From Candidatus Methylomirabilota bacterium (GTDB taxonomy: Bacteria > Methylomirabilota > Methylomirabilia > Methylomirabilales > JACQHM01): 8,797 nt of DNA. The notes beneath the pieces were generated by a model that saw nothing but the letters and a program-made list of their open reading frames with translations, did no database searches and was not told the origin of the DNA. The position numbers were made by a program, and so were the translations under genes. The DNA is taken from contig JACQHM010000136.1 in the NCBI GenBank assembly GCA_016199025.1, positions 1 to 8,797 of the forward strand, read 5' to 3'. This document shows positions 1-6,612 of this stretch, one piece after another; position 1 is the stretch's first letter, and each line of letters begins with the position of its first letter.

Positions 1-448
1 GTAACCCCGATATCATGTGGCTAATTGGTGTTCTATACCACCAGATGTTGTAGTTACTGGAGTCAAGTGGATACCCCTATTCAGGATATTTCGGGGGAAG
101 TATCATGGGGCAGGCCTGGTGATCCTCCCAAAATAAAATGGGCAGGACCCGCTACCCAGTTCCCACCCTCGCTAGAAAATAGAGGGTATGCCTGCACATA
201 TGTCAAGAGCTATTTCGAGCAAACAGTCCCGGCCCAGAGCCGGCCCACGAAATTGACAGCAGTGAAGCCGACGGACTGCTGTTCCAGGTTGATGTGGCCG
301 AAGTCGAGGCTGCCACTCCTTAAACACGTTCCCCATCTGGGGAGGTCAGGAAACACGATGCAGTTGTGCCATTACGGCGTGGTCCTCTGTTGTGCAGGCG
401 GTTAAAGGCAGAGGAGAGAGGGCTGAGTCGCCACCGTAGAGGGAAGTA
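1..448. other. Intergenic stretch with no recognisable gene
   Basis: No reading frame here has a protein-like composition or a good ribosome binding site. The one open frame of some length (25-405, plus) gives a Cys-, Pro- and Trp-rich peptide with no recognisable motif. Small dyads are visible: ACAGCAGT (256-263) with ACTGCTGT (275-282), loop 11 nt; CCGGC (229-233) with GCCGG (239-243); TCCCC (330-334) with GGGGA (339-343); and GATACCCC (70-77) with GGGG plus GTATC (93-104). None is followed by a T-run, so they are not ordinary intrinsic terminators. On the minus strand a TTGACA box (204-209) is followed after 17 nt by a weak TCTATT, with no clear gene downstream inside the window. The stretch probably carries the promoter of the gene at 449, but no box pair there is convincing. 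Confidence 0.55.
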
Positions 449-1693
449 ATGGGGCTCTATCTCCGAAAGGCGTTTCGTTTTGGCCCGGTGCGGGTGAATT
501 TGTCCAAGAGTGGGGTCGGGGTCTCCCTGGGGGTCAAGGGACTCCGGATCGGAACTGGTCCCCGGGGGGCCTATCTCCATGCCGGCCGGGGCGGACTCTA
601 TTTCCGGAAATCGCTGAAGCCCGGTCCGCCCGCATCAGCTCCAGTTCCTTCGCCCACCCCAATAGAAACTTCGCCACGAAAGCCCCCAGTTTGGGTCGAA
701 CCCGGGTCAACTGCGTCTGAGGTACAGGTCCGTGTTCGCCGAGACTGGACGCCCGTGGTTCTCACGGGCGTGATTGGCGGGATGCTAACCGTCTTCGGGC
801 TCGCTACAGCTCCCCCTTTGGCCTTTCTGTCCTTCCTCATCACCGTCGGGATCATTCTCTGGATCGTCTATACCCAGCAACGCTATGAGGAACAGCTCAG
901 TGGCTATGTCAACAAGATCATAGCCCTCTTCGAGCGAGAGCCTCCCTTACCAAGCGGCCCGGTTCAACAACTGATCCAACTCCGGGTGGCCATGCGGTTC
1001 AAATCTGAGCACCTTGAGCCCCTGCACCGGTTACTCTACGATGCCTTCTTGACGCAGCTCATAACCGATCGGACCATCGATGAGAAGGAGCGAAGCTTCC
1101 TCTTGCAAGCCGCCAAGGTACTCATGCTGCCTGCTAGGGAGGTGGAAGCCGCCAAAGCCGAGGCCTTCCGCCGGCTCTACCTAGAGGTGATCGCCGATCA
1201 CGAGCTGACAGAAGCGGAGGAACAGACGCTTCGCCACGTGCAGGAGGCTCTGGACCTGCCCGATGCCGTCCTCCAAGAGGAGCTCCAGATGGTTGCAGAG
1301 CTCCGGCAGGTCCGGGCCATCCAAAGAGGCGACTTCCAGCCGATGCCGGTTGAGCTCAGGCTCCAGAAGGGGGAGGTCTGCTATCATCGGACGACCGGCC
1401 AGCTCCTGGAAAAGCGGGTACTCCGCTCCTACACGGTGAACCGCGTCCGCCAGAAGGAGGAGGGCCTGGTGCCAACGAAGGAGGGCGAGTTGTACATCAC
1501 CTCCAAACGCATCCTCTTGGTGAGTGACGGGGTGACAACCTTTCCTCTGGGCAAACTGCTGGACGTCGAGGTGGACGCCGACACGAAACTCATAACGCTC
1601 TTGAAGGAAGGGCGTCAGAAACCACTCTATCTGGCTGTCCCCGATGCCCTGGTCACCGGAGCCATCATCGAGCGCCTGTCCCAAACGATTTAG
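449..1693 (+). CDS. DUF4236 / TerB-like / PH-like multidomain membrane protein
   Basis: This 414-residue protein starts at ATG 449 behind AGAGGG (438-443), 5 nt spacing. Residues 3-54 look like DUF4236: short beta strands rich in Gly, with LRKAFRFGPVRVNLSKSG at the start and GPRGAYLHAGRGGLYFRKSL at the end. A Pro/Ser linker (55-85) follows, then two hydrophobic helices (about 103-120 and 122-141), a likely membrane hairpin. Residues about 190-290 are helical with two similar acidic units, ITDRTIDEKERSFLL (205-219) and IADHELTEAEEQTL (248-261), which resemble the repeats of TerB-like (tellurite-resistance-associated) domains. Residues about 305-412 resemble a bacterial PH/GRAM-like fold, with GELYITSKRILLVSDG (346-361) and a C-terminal helix. 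No catalytic residues are seen. I infer a membrane-anchored scaffold or sensor, not an enzyme. The potassium channel gene follows in the same direction 66 bp later, with no strong terminator between. DUF4236 is confident; TerB-like and PH-like calls are by pattern only. Confidence 0.8.
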   Translation: MGLYLRKAFRFGPVRVNLSKSGVGVSLGVKGLRIGTGPRGAYLHAGRGGLYFRKSLKPGPPASAPVPSPTPIETSPRKPPVWVEPGSTASEVQVRVRRDWTPVVLTGVIGGMLTVFGLATAPPLAFLSFLITVGIILWIVYTQQRYEEQLSGYVNKIIALFEREPPLPSGPVQQLIQLRVAMRFKSEHLEPLHRLLYDAFLTQLITDRTIDEKERSFLLQAAKVLMLPAREVEAAKAEAFRRLYLEVIADHELTEAEEQTLRHVQEALDLPDAVLQEELQMVAELRQVRAIQRGDFQPMPVELRLQKGEVCYHRTTGQLLEKRVLRSYTVNRVRQKEEGLVPTKEGELYITSKRILLVSDGVTTFPLGKLLDVEVDADTKLITLLKEGRQKPLYLAVPDALVTGAIIERLSQTI

Positions 1694-1759
1694 TGTGCCC
1701 GATTCCAAGTTCGTTGGACGAGCCTGGGTTCCTTAACCTCACCGAGGAGGGACTGAGCG

Positions 1760-2563
1760 ATGAACAACCCGCGTCGCCACTCGAAACCTGGGGTGCTCCT
1801 CGTACTGGACCAGATCGTCACGCTCTTGGCCGTGTTCATGATCCCCGTCCTCCTGATTGAGGAAATCAGCGCGACGCCTGGCCTCCTCAGGGCAGCCGAG
1901 GTGGCCAACTGGGTCATCTGGCTCGGTTTCGTGGCCGAGTTTGGAGCCAAGCTCCTCCTCCTCCCAGACCGAGGGACAACCGTCCGGAAGAGCTGGCTAG
2001 AGGTGATGATCATTGCCCTCACGCCGCCCTTTGTAGGGCAGCTCGAACAGTTGGGACCCCTGCGACTATTACGAACCCTCCGTCTCTTGCGGTTCCTGCG
2101 GCTCATGCAGCTTGCCCTCGTCGGCCTGCAGACCCTCCGCGGGCTCCGCCAGCTCCTCACGCGTCACCACTTTCTGCACGTGGCAGGTGCCATGACCCTC
2201 ATCGTCCTCCTGGGAGGAGTGGCCTTGTTCCTCTTCGAGGGGGAGACCGGCGCCGTCCGAAACCTTGGTGATGCTCTCTGGTGGGCCGCCGTCACGGTGA
2301 CGACTGTAGGCTATGGTGATATCGTCCCGAAAACCGAGACGGGTCGCCTGATCGGGCTGGTCGTGATGCTGGTGGGGATTAGCTTTGTCAGCGTCCTGAC
2401 GGCCAACATCGCCTCCTACTTCGTGGAAGCCCGGCAGGAGTCAACGGAGACGACGCTCCATCAGGAGCTGGTTGAAGTGAAGGCCCGGTTGGACGAGCTG
2501 AACCGACTCCTGCACCACCAAACCGAGTTGTTGGAGAGGCTATCAAAGGGTACGCCAGTCTAA
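1760..2563 (+). CDS. Voltage-gated-type potassium channel (6TM ion transporter family)
   Basis: This 267-residue integral membrane protein has the order of a Kv-type channel subunit, which would assemble as a tetramer and pass K+. Hydrophobic segments lie at about 11-35 (S1), 45-69 (S2), 79-95 (S3, short), 101-122 (S4), 138-160 (S5) and 195-222 (S6). S4 carries arginines exactly every third residue (R102, R105, R108, R111, R114), the classical voltage sensor. The pore loop has the selectivity filter TTVGYGD (181-187). A polar C-terminal tail (about 226-263) has leucine-heptad spacing and probably forms a coiled coil, as in other compact prokaryotic channels. It has no RCK/TrkA or cyclic-nucleotide domain, so gating is likely by voltage or tail assembly alone. 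ATG 1760 has GGAGGG (1746-1751) 8 nt upstream. It probably shares a transcript with the DUF4236 gene before it. Confidence 0.93.
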   Translation: MNNPRRHSKPGVLLVLDQIVTLLAVFMIPVLLIEEISATPGLLRAAEVANWVIWLGFVAEFGAKLLLLPDRGTTVRKSWLEVMIIALTPPFVGQLEQLGPLRLLRTLRLLRFLRLMQLALVGLQTLRGLRQLLTRHHFLHVAGAMTLIVLLGGVALFLFEGETGAVRNLGDALWWAAVTVTTVGYGDIVPKTETGRLIGLVVMLVGISFVSVLTANIASYFVEARQESTETTLHQELVEVKARLDELNRLLHHQTELLERLSKGTPV

Positions 2564-2616
2564 GCCAGCGGGGTACCGACCAGCTCCTACTCCGTCTGCC
2601 TTCCTTCCCCGGTCCT

Positions 2617-2646
2617 CCAGCGTGCCAGGATCCATGGCACGACTGG
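2617..2646. repeat. GC-rich hairpin downstream of the potassium channel gene
   Basis: CCAG plus CGTGCCA (2617-2627) pairs with TGGCACG, one bulged A, then CTGG (2635-2646), giving 11 pairs around a 7-nt loop. It begins 53 nt after the channel stop codon. The sequence after it (CTCATGATTCTCCC) has no proper T-run, so this would be at best a weak intrinsic terminator. It may instead protect the mRNA 3' end or be a protein-binding dyad. Confidence 0.5.
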
Positions 2647-2726
2647 CTCATGATTCTCCCTTTGAATGGATCATAGCGACGTGGACAAGAGTGAGGCGAA
2701 GTGGCATTAGGAAAATAACACCACGC

Positions 2727-2755
2727 TTGCCATCTGTTTCCAAGTTCCCTACAAT
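2727..2755 (+). promoter_or_regulatory. Sigma70-type promoter of the aldolase operon
   Basis: TTGCCA (2727-2732, 5 of 6 to TTGACA) and TACAAT (2750-2755, 5 of 6 to TATAAT) are separated by exactly 17 nt. Transcription would start near 2762 and leave a leader of about 78 nt before ATG 2840. It is the best promoter match seen in the window and lies in the gap between the channel gene and the aldolase gene, as expected for a new transcription unit. Confidence 0.65.
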
Positions 2756-2839
2756 GGAGCCCACGACCAAAGAGGATCGCTTGCTGCCAAACGAAAGGAG
2801 TGGGGGCTTGAGTTGTGGGAGGAGGAAATGGAGGGCTTG

Positions 2840-3856
2840 ATGAAGAGAAGACAGTTGGGGGTTGGGTTGGTGGGGATGATCGTGCTGATCGGTGTTGCGA
2901 TGGCTTCCAGCGTTTCCGGGGAGGATGAGCCAAAGGCTCCCGACTGGTCGCTCCGCTTAAACCGAACGATCCAGATCCTGGAGAGGGGGGGCATCGCCTG
3001 TGGGAGCTTCGAGGCCTTCAGGGATCCAGACTTTGCCGCCAGCGTGGCCGACCGGACGGCCGCCGACTTCGTCCTCTGGGATTTCGAGCATCGCCCCTAT
3101 GACATCACCCAGCTTCGGATGCTCCTGTTAGGGATGTTGAACCGGGCTCAAGTGTATAACGGTGGGAAAGGGCAGCTTCAGCCCAGGGTGACACCCCTGG
3201 CCCGCATCCCCGATCCAGGACGCAATCTAAATGAAGGCATTGTCAAGCAGATCCTCGATATCGGCCTCTACGGCTGGATGCTCCCGATGGTGGAGACCGG
3301 CGATGAGGCGAGGCGGGCGGTCCAGGTTTCCCGCTATGGCCAGTGCCGGGGGGTGCCCGACGAGGAGCCCGAGGGGCTCCGGGGTGCGGCCGGGGTGCCG
3401 GCCATCCGCTACTGGGGTCTCAAGGCTGGAAACTGTCAGACACGGGACCCGAACAGCTACCAGATGAAAGCCGATGTCTGGCCCCTGGATCCGAACGGCG
3501 ACCTCCTCTTCATCGCCATGATCGAAACCGTCAAGGGGGTGGAGAATGCCGAGGCGATCTTCGCCCAGCATCCCATCGTCTTCATCGGCCCGTTTGACCT
3601 CTCCTGGAGTCTGGGGCGGGGAGGGGAGCAAAGCGACGAGGTCTGCCCAGGCTGCTTTAGTCGGGAGGAGGAGGAGCTGATCGCGAAGGTGGTCGCCGTC
3701 AAGAACCGGCTCCAACGGGAGGGGAAACAGGCCCACATCGGGATCTTCGCCACGGGAGCGCACTGCAGGTTTCGTGTCTCCCAGGGTTTCGATCTGCTCT
3801 TTATGCCCTACGATCCTGCCGTCTCCAAGGCCTGCGGCTGTACCGCCGCCCAGTAG
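2840..3856 (+). CDS. Exported HpcH/HpaI aldolase / citrate lyase family protein
   Basis: I chose ATG 2840, which gives 338 residues. It has GGAGG (2830-2834) 5 nt upstream and exposes a clean signal peptide: MKRRQ, a hydrophobic core at about 6-22, then ASSVSG with probable cleavage near residues 24-28. TTG 2813 and ATG 2828 in the same frame would bury this signal. The rest is a TIM barrel of the metal-dependent class II pyruvate aldolase family. It has FVLWDFEHRPYD (78-88; D81 and H84 match the HpaI catalytic Asp/His), R122 in LARIPDP, MLPMVET (147-153), metal ligand E229 in MIETVKGVEN, and metal ligand D253 in FIGPFDLSWSLG. The active site therefore looks intact, with reversible cleavage or formation of 2-keto-3-hydroxy acids expected. 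Residues about 168-215 form a larger insert than in HpaI. The mature part has eight cysteines (54, 169, 199, 269, 272, 309, 332, 334), unusual for a cytosolic aldolase. It heads a three-gene operon. Family confident; export likely; substrate unknown. Confidence 0.87.
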   Translation: MKRRQLGVGLVGMIVLIGVAMASSVSGEDEPKAPDWSLRLNRTIQILERGGIACGSFEAFRDPDFAASVADRTAADFVLWDFEHRPYDITQLRMLLLGMLNRAQVYNGGKGQLQPRVTPLARIPDPGRNLNEGIVKQILDIGLYGWMLPMVETGDEARRAVQVSRYGQCRGVPDEEPEGLRGAAGVPAIRYWGLKAGNCQTRDPNSYQMKADVWPLDPNGDLLFIAMIETVKGVENAEAIFAQHPIVFIGPFDLSWSLGRGGEQSDEVCPGCFSREEEELIAKVVAVKNRLQREGKQAHIGIFATGAHCRFRVSQGFDLLFMPYDPAVSKACGCTAAQ

Positions 3857-3868
3857 GAGGGATAGCCG

Positions 3869-4204
3869 ATGACCCATTCACCCCGTGTGAGCCATTTCGA
3901 GCTCTTCCTCTTCGGCAAGCCCGAGTGGGAGTTTCCCGACGGGCCGATGACCCAGGAACGCCTCAAGGCCCTCGGCGAGGATCTCAAGGACCGCCTCGAC
4001 GCGGCGGCTCGGGCCGTTCAAGTCTTAAAAGAGGATGGGTGGGACGTGGAGCTGGTGGGCTATTCCCTCTCATTCGCCCACTCCTCCCTCACCTTCCCGG
4101 ACGACGCGGCGGCCCGGACGTATCTCCAAAAGCTTGGGCTCGATCCTGAGACGTTCGAGGTCTTCGAGCTGGAGCCGGAGGACGAGGAAGACGACGAGGC
4201 CTGA
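3869..4204 (+). CDS. Small acidic protein of unknown function
   Basis: This 111-residue protein is not recognised. It starts at ATG 3869, and its Shine-Dalgarno AGGAGGG (3855-3861) overlaps the stop codon of the aldolase gene, which indicates translational coupling. There is no signal peptide or membrane segment. Predicted order is a beta strand (FELFLFG, about 10-16), a long charged helix (about 27-54), a beta hairpin (WDVELVGYSLSFAHSSLTF, 58-76), a short helix (DDAAARTYLQKLG), then a very acidic tail (EPEDEEDDEA, 102-111). The compact alternating alpha/beta pattern suggests a real folded domain, possibly a regulatory or partner protein for a neighbour. Codon use matches the flanking genes. 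The MazG-like gene begins 13 nt after its stop. Confidence 0.8.
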   Translation: MTHSPRVSHFELFLFGKPEWEFPDGPMTQERLKALGEDLKDRLDAAARAVQVLKEDGWDVELVGYSLSFAHSSLTFPDDAAARTYLQKLGLDPETFEVFELEPEDEEDDEA

Positions 4205-4216
4205 ACGGAGTACGTC

Positions 4217-4582
4217 ATGCAGGATTTGATCAAGGCTGTCATGAGGTTCCGGGATGAGCGGGACTGGAAGCAATTCCACAACCCAAAGGACCTGGCGATC
4301 TCCGTCGCCTTGGAGGCGGCTGAACTTCTTGAACACTTTCAGTGGAAGAGCAACGAGGAAGTGGCGAACGCCTTGAAGGAGCCTGGGTTGAAGGGGAGGA
4401 TCGGCGAGGAGATGGCGGACATCCTGCTCCTCTTGATCTCTTTGGCCGATGTCGCCGGGGTCGATCTTCAAGAGGCGGCGTGGCGGAAGCTTCGGAAGAA
4501 CGAGGAGCGGTATCCGGTGGAGAAGGCAAAGGGGACGGCGAAGAAGTACGACCAGTTCAGTGATGAGCCTTTCAAGCCGTGA
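4217..4582 (+). CDS. MazG-like nucleotide pyrophosphohydrolase (dCTPase/RS21-C6 type)
   Basis: This 121-residue all-helical protein belongs to the MazG-like group that includes dCTP pyrophosphatase 1 (RS21-C6). These enzymes hydrolyse (d)NTPs or modified dNTPs to monophosphate and PPi in the cytosol, as house-cleaning. The metal-binding pattern is intact: E33 and E36 in LEAAELLEHFQW, then E65 and D68 in GEEMADILLLL. The N-terminal RDERDWKQFHNPKDLA and the C-terminal RKNEERYPVEKAKGTAKKYDQF are the usual flanks. The length fits the single-domain family, so it is not the long two-domain MazG. ATG 4217 has GGAG (4207-4210) 6 nt upstream. It is the last gene of the operon from 2840. Its stop faces the stop of the convergent methyltransferase across 27 bp, where only a weak GC hairpin is visible. 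Confidence 0.9.
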   Translation: MQDLIKAVMRFRDERDWKQFHNPKDLAISVALEAAELLEHFQWKSNEEVANALKEPGLKGRIGEEMADILLLLISLADVAGVDLQEAAWRKLRKNEERYPVEKAKGTAKKYDQFSDEPFKP

Positions 4583-4609
4583 GCGGGGAAGCCTTCAGCC
4601 CCTCGGCCC

Positions 4610-5401
4610 TTAGCAGCCAATGAGTTTTTCGTTTGCCGGTGGGTACCTCGAGGAAACCTTCCGACAGACCCAGAAGCTCTTCAGGCCCTTGAACGGCAGG
4701 TGGCTGAAAGGATTGAAGTTTTGCTTCTCCACGACCTGGAATCCTGCGTTCCTGAGCGCTCGCCTCACCTCGCCGTCTAAGAACCAGCGCTCCTGGATCA
4801 TGTCCTGTTCCCTCCAAAAGGTCTTCCCTTTCCTCTGGAAGATCGTCAGAGACGCCCTGGCCAAATGACTTCCTGGGTCAAAGTGGTTTTCCATGATCAG
4901 GGTGAAATCCTCCTGGTGGGCGACGGAGGTCTTCGTCCACAGGGCCTTAAAGCAGCGGCGGTTGTTTAGATCGAAGATGAAGTACCCATCATCCTTCAAG
5001 GCCTCGTGGACAGATCGGAAGGTGTCAAGGAGGTCTTCGAAGGTCAGGAGGTGGTTTAAGCTATTGAAGAAGCAGGTGGTAAGGTCAACCCTGGTCGCGA
5101 GGCGGAAGTTTCGCATATCCTGGCGGCTCAAGGTTAAAGGGAGGTTCCGTCCCCGTACCTTGGCCTTGGCCCGCTTTAGCATTTCTTCTGAAAGATCGAT
5201 CCCGAAGGTCCTGATCCCCCGCCCGGCCATCACGAGGGCGAGGGTCCCCGTGCCACAGGCCACATCCACCATGGACTCGACCTTGATGTGATGCTTCTCA
5301 ATGGTGCGGTCGAGCTTCGGAAGGATCAGATGGCTGAAGGGGGTCCCCAGGGCTTCCTGCCAGCGGTCATAGATCTTTGCGAACGCAGCATAAGCATTCA
5401 T
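4610..5401 (-). CDS. Class I SAM-dependent methyltransferase
   Basis: The preferred start is ATG 5401, giving 263 residues that begin MNAYAAFAKIYDRW, the usual N-terminus of this family. ATG 5422 in frame (270 residues) is possible, and GTG 5488 is unlikely. Neither ATG has a good Shine-Dalgarno, which is odd among these genes. The Rossmann fold is clear: motif I VDVACGTGT (45-53) binds SAM, D69 in GIDLS contacts the ribose hydroxyls, RQDMRNF (93-99) is the adenine-side motif, and CFFNSLNHL (110-118) is motif IV. Strand GYFIFDLN (139-146) follows. The C-terminal half (about 150-245) has beta strands and probably covers the substrate site. The acceptor cannot be told; relatives annotated ubiquinone/menaquinone-like or glycine/sarcosine-type methyltransferases share these motifs. 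The gene is divergent from the small oxidoreductase and would have its promoter inside that gene. Confidence 0.88.
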   Translation of the reverse strand: MNAYAAFAKIYDRWQEALGTPFSHLILPKLDRTIEKHHIKVESMVDVACGTGTLALVMAGRGIRTFGIDLSEEMLKRAKAKVRGRNLPLTLSRQDMRNFRLATRVDLTTCFFNSLNHLLTFEDLLDTFRSVHEALKDDGYFIFDLNNRRCFKALWTKTSVAHQEDFTLIMENHFDPGSHLARASLTIFQRKGKTFWREQDMIQERWFLDGEVRRALRNAGFQVVEKQNFNPFSHLPFKGLKSFWVCRKVSSRYPPANEKLIGC

Positions 5402-5420
5402 GTTCGGAGGAGGGTCACCC

Positions 5421-5744
5421 ATGTACCTGTACCTGACGGCGATCGGATGGAAAAGCGGCCTCCCGCGGGAGATCGAAATCTGGTTCACGGCGCAGAACGG
5501 GCGCTACTACGTGATCGCCGAGCACCATGAGCAAGCCCATTGGGTGAAGAACATCCGCCAGAACCCGGAGGTGTCCCTTCGGGTCGGCGGTAAGGAGTAT
5601 CGGGGCCTGGCCCGTATCCTCGATCCAAGGCGTGAGTCGGACCTCTGCCGGGAGGTCTCGGAGCAATCGGAGGCCAAGTACGGCTGGGGGGAGGGCCTGA
5701 TCGTTGAACTTATCCCGGCGTCATCCCACCAAGGCATGCCCTAG
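5421..5744 (+). CDS. Small deazaflavin (F420)/flavin-dependent split-barrel oxidoreductase
   Basis: ATG 5421 is the start: GGAGGAGGG (5406-5414) lies 6 nt upstream, while ATG 5400 has no such site. The 107-residue product reads like the nitroreductase/Ddn group of the split beta-barrel FMN/F420 binding fold. It has YLTAIGWKSGLPREIEIWF (4-22), RYYVIAEHHEQAHWVKNI (28-45), RQNPEVSLRVGGKEYRG (46-62), and a C-terminal helix (DLCREVSEQSEAKYG). Members use F420H2 to reduce quinones or nitro compounds; related PNPOx-like proteins use FMN. It is short because the N-terminal helix of longer Ddn proteins is missing, which is common among compact homologues. Its promoter would lie within the methyltransferase coding region. 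Its TAG stop shares the palindrome CTAG (5741-5744) with the stop of the convergent isomerase gene. Cofactor assignment is inference. Confidence 0.78.
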   Translation: MYLYLTAIGWKSGLPREIEIWFTAQNGRYYVIAEHHEQAHWVKNIRQNPEVSLRVGGKEYRGLARILDPRRESDLCREVSEQSEAKYGWGEGLIVELIPASSHQGMP

Positions 5745-6595
5745 ACCTCCTCCCACACCTTCCTGAGATACGCCGCATCGGCTTTGGCCCACTCCTCCAG
5801 ATTTGGCGGGGTGGTGTCCGCATACCCAACCTGTCGGATGATGGCTTCATCGAAACTGTATTCGGTGTGCACAGAGAACACGCCGTCGAAACCCAGTGCC
5901 TTGAGGGCGCTGAGGGCGCGACGCCAGTTGACCGCGCCGGTGCCGAGTTTGACGAAGCGAGGCACGAACGGTGGCTCACTCCCCTCGGGCTCTGGTGCAT
6001 GGTAGGCGTCTTTGACCGCGACGATGGACAGGTAGTCCCGCACCATCGCCAGCCCCAATGCATAGTCCTCGCCGTCCAAGACCATGTGTCCCAAGTCAGG
6101 GTACGCGCCAACCCAGCGCGGGTCGAAACCGCGGAGCAGGTGCATCACCCCGGCGCAATTCGAGCCAAGCACCGGACCACTGTGGACTTGGTACACCGTC
6201 TGAACGCCGTACCTCTCGCCTACCCGTGCGAAGCCCTCAAGCGCCACCCGTGCCGCGTCCACCAGCACCCAGTAGTCATCGCCCGGGTTGAAGCTGAAGA
6301 AGCCGATCTTCACCCGCGGCACACCCGCCGCCGCACAGCCCGCATACAACGGTTCAACCTCCGGGGCGGCCGGGTTCACCAGCGTCACCGGCGCCGTCGC
6401 CAGCGGACAAATCAGCCCTTGCTCCTGCCAGATGGCGACCGCCTCCGGCAGTGCGGTCTCCACATTGTTCGGATTCACCGGATGCCCCGGACGAACGTTG
6501 ACATCGATCCCGTCAAACCTTAACTCTTGTGCCTTCGCCCCCAGGTCAGGGATGCTGAGGGTATTGAAGAATTTCGAATTGAGGACGATGTTCAT
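5741..6595 (-). CDS. Sugar phosphate isomerase/epimerase-like TIM-barrel protein
   Basis: ATG 6595 gives 284 residues, with GAGGAGG 6 nt upstream on the minus strand; the in-frame upstream ATG at 6691 would lie inside the hydrolase gene and gives an unlikely N-terminus. The protein fits the xylose-isomerase-like / AP endonuclease 2 TIM-barrel family: ELRFDGIDVNVRPGHPV (24-40), a strand VKIGFFSFNP (95-104), TVYQVHSG (133-140), YPDLGH (165-170; D167 and H170 as metal ligands), SIVAVKDA (190-197), and GVFSVHTEY (238-246; E245 as the final metal ligand). The position usually held by the first metal-binding Glu (in E-N-H-type motifs) is Gln136. I cannot say whether this alters activity. It follows the CocE/NonD hydrolase after 17 bp and is clearly co-transcribed with it. 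Sugar, inositol or keto-acid isomerisation are typical roles; the substrate is unknown. Confidence 0.88.
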   Translation of the reverse strand: MNIVLNSKFFNTLSIPDLGAKAQELRFDGIDVNVRPGHPVNPNNVETALPEAVAIWQEQGLICPLATAPVTLVNPAAPEVEPLYAGCAAAGVPRVKIGFFSFNPGDDYWVLVDAARVALEGFARVGERYGVQTVYQVHSGPVLGSNCAGVMHLLRGFDPRWVGAYPDLGHMVLDGEDYALGLAMVRDYLSIVAVKDAYHAPEPEGSEPPFVPRFVKLGTGAVNWRRALSALKALGFDGVFSVHTEYSFDEAIIRQVGYADTTPPNLEEWAKADAAYLRKVWEEV

Positions 6596-6612
6596 GATCG
6601 CCTCCTCTTCCT

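Noticed and set aside
25..405. Open frame of 126 codons at the left end (plus)
   Set aside because: The start has no ribosome binding site, the composition is Cys/Pro/Trp-rich and unlike its neighbours, and no motif is recognisable.
1694..1759. Possible terminator between the DUF4236 gene and the channel gene
   Set aside because: Only GGTT-CCTT-AACC with a 4-bp stem is present, too weak to separate the genes.
2622..2840. 72-codon frame whose TGA overlaps the aldolase ATG (TGATG)
   Set aside because: The overlap suggests coupling, but the product is Arg/Trp-rich without fold features, it starts inside the 2617-2646 hairpin, and the good promoter at 2727-2755 would begin transcription within it.
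3227..3877. Antisense open frame of 216 codons over the aldolase gene (minus)
   Set aside because: It overlaps the well-supported aldolase gene and its product has no recognisable motif; it arises from third-position GC.
4583..4609. Possible bidirectional terminator between MazG and the methyltransferase
   Set aside because: GGGGAA and TTC-AG-CCCC can form only a short stem with a bulge and a 3-nt loop, with no T-run on either side.
5867..6523. Antisense open frame of 218 codons over the isomerase gene (plus)
   Set aside because: His/Arg/Val-rich composition without domain signal; the minus-strand frame has clear TIM-barrel motifs and a strong Shine-Dalgarno.
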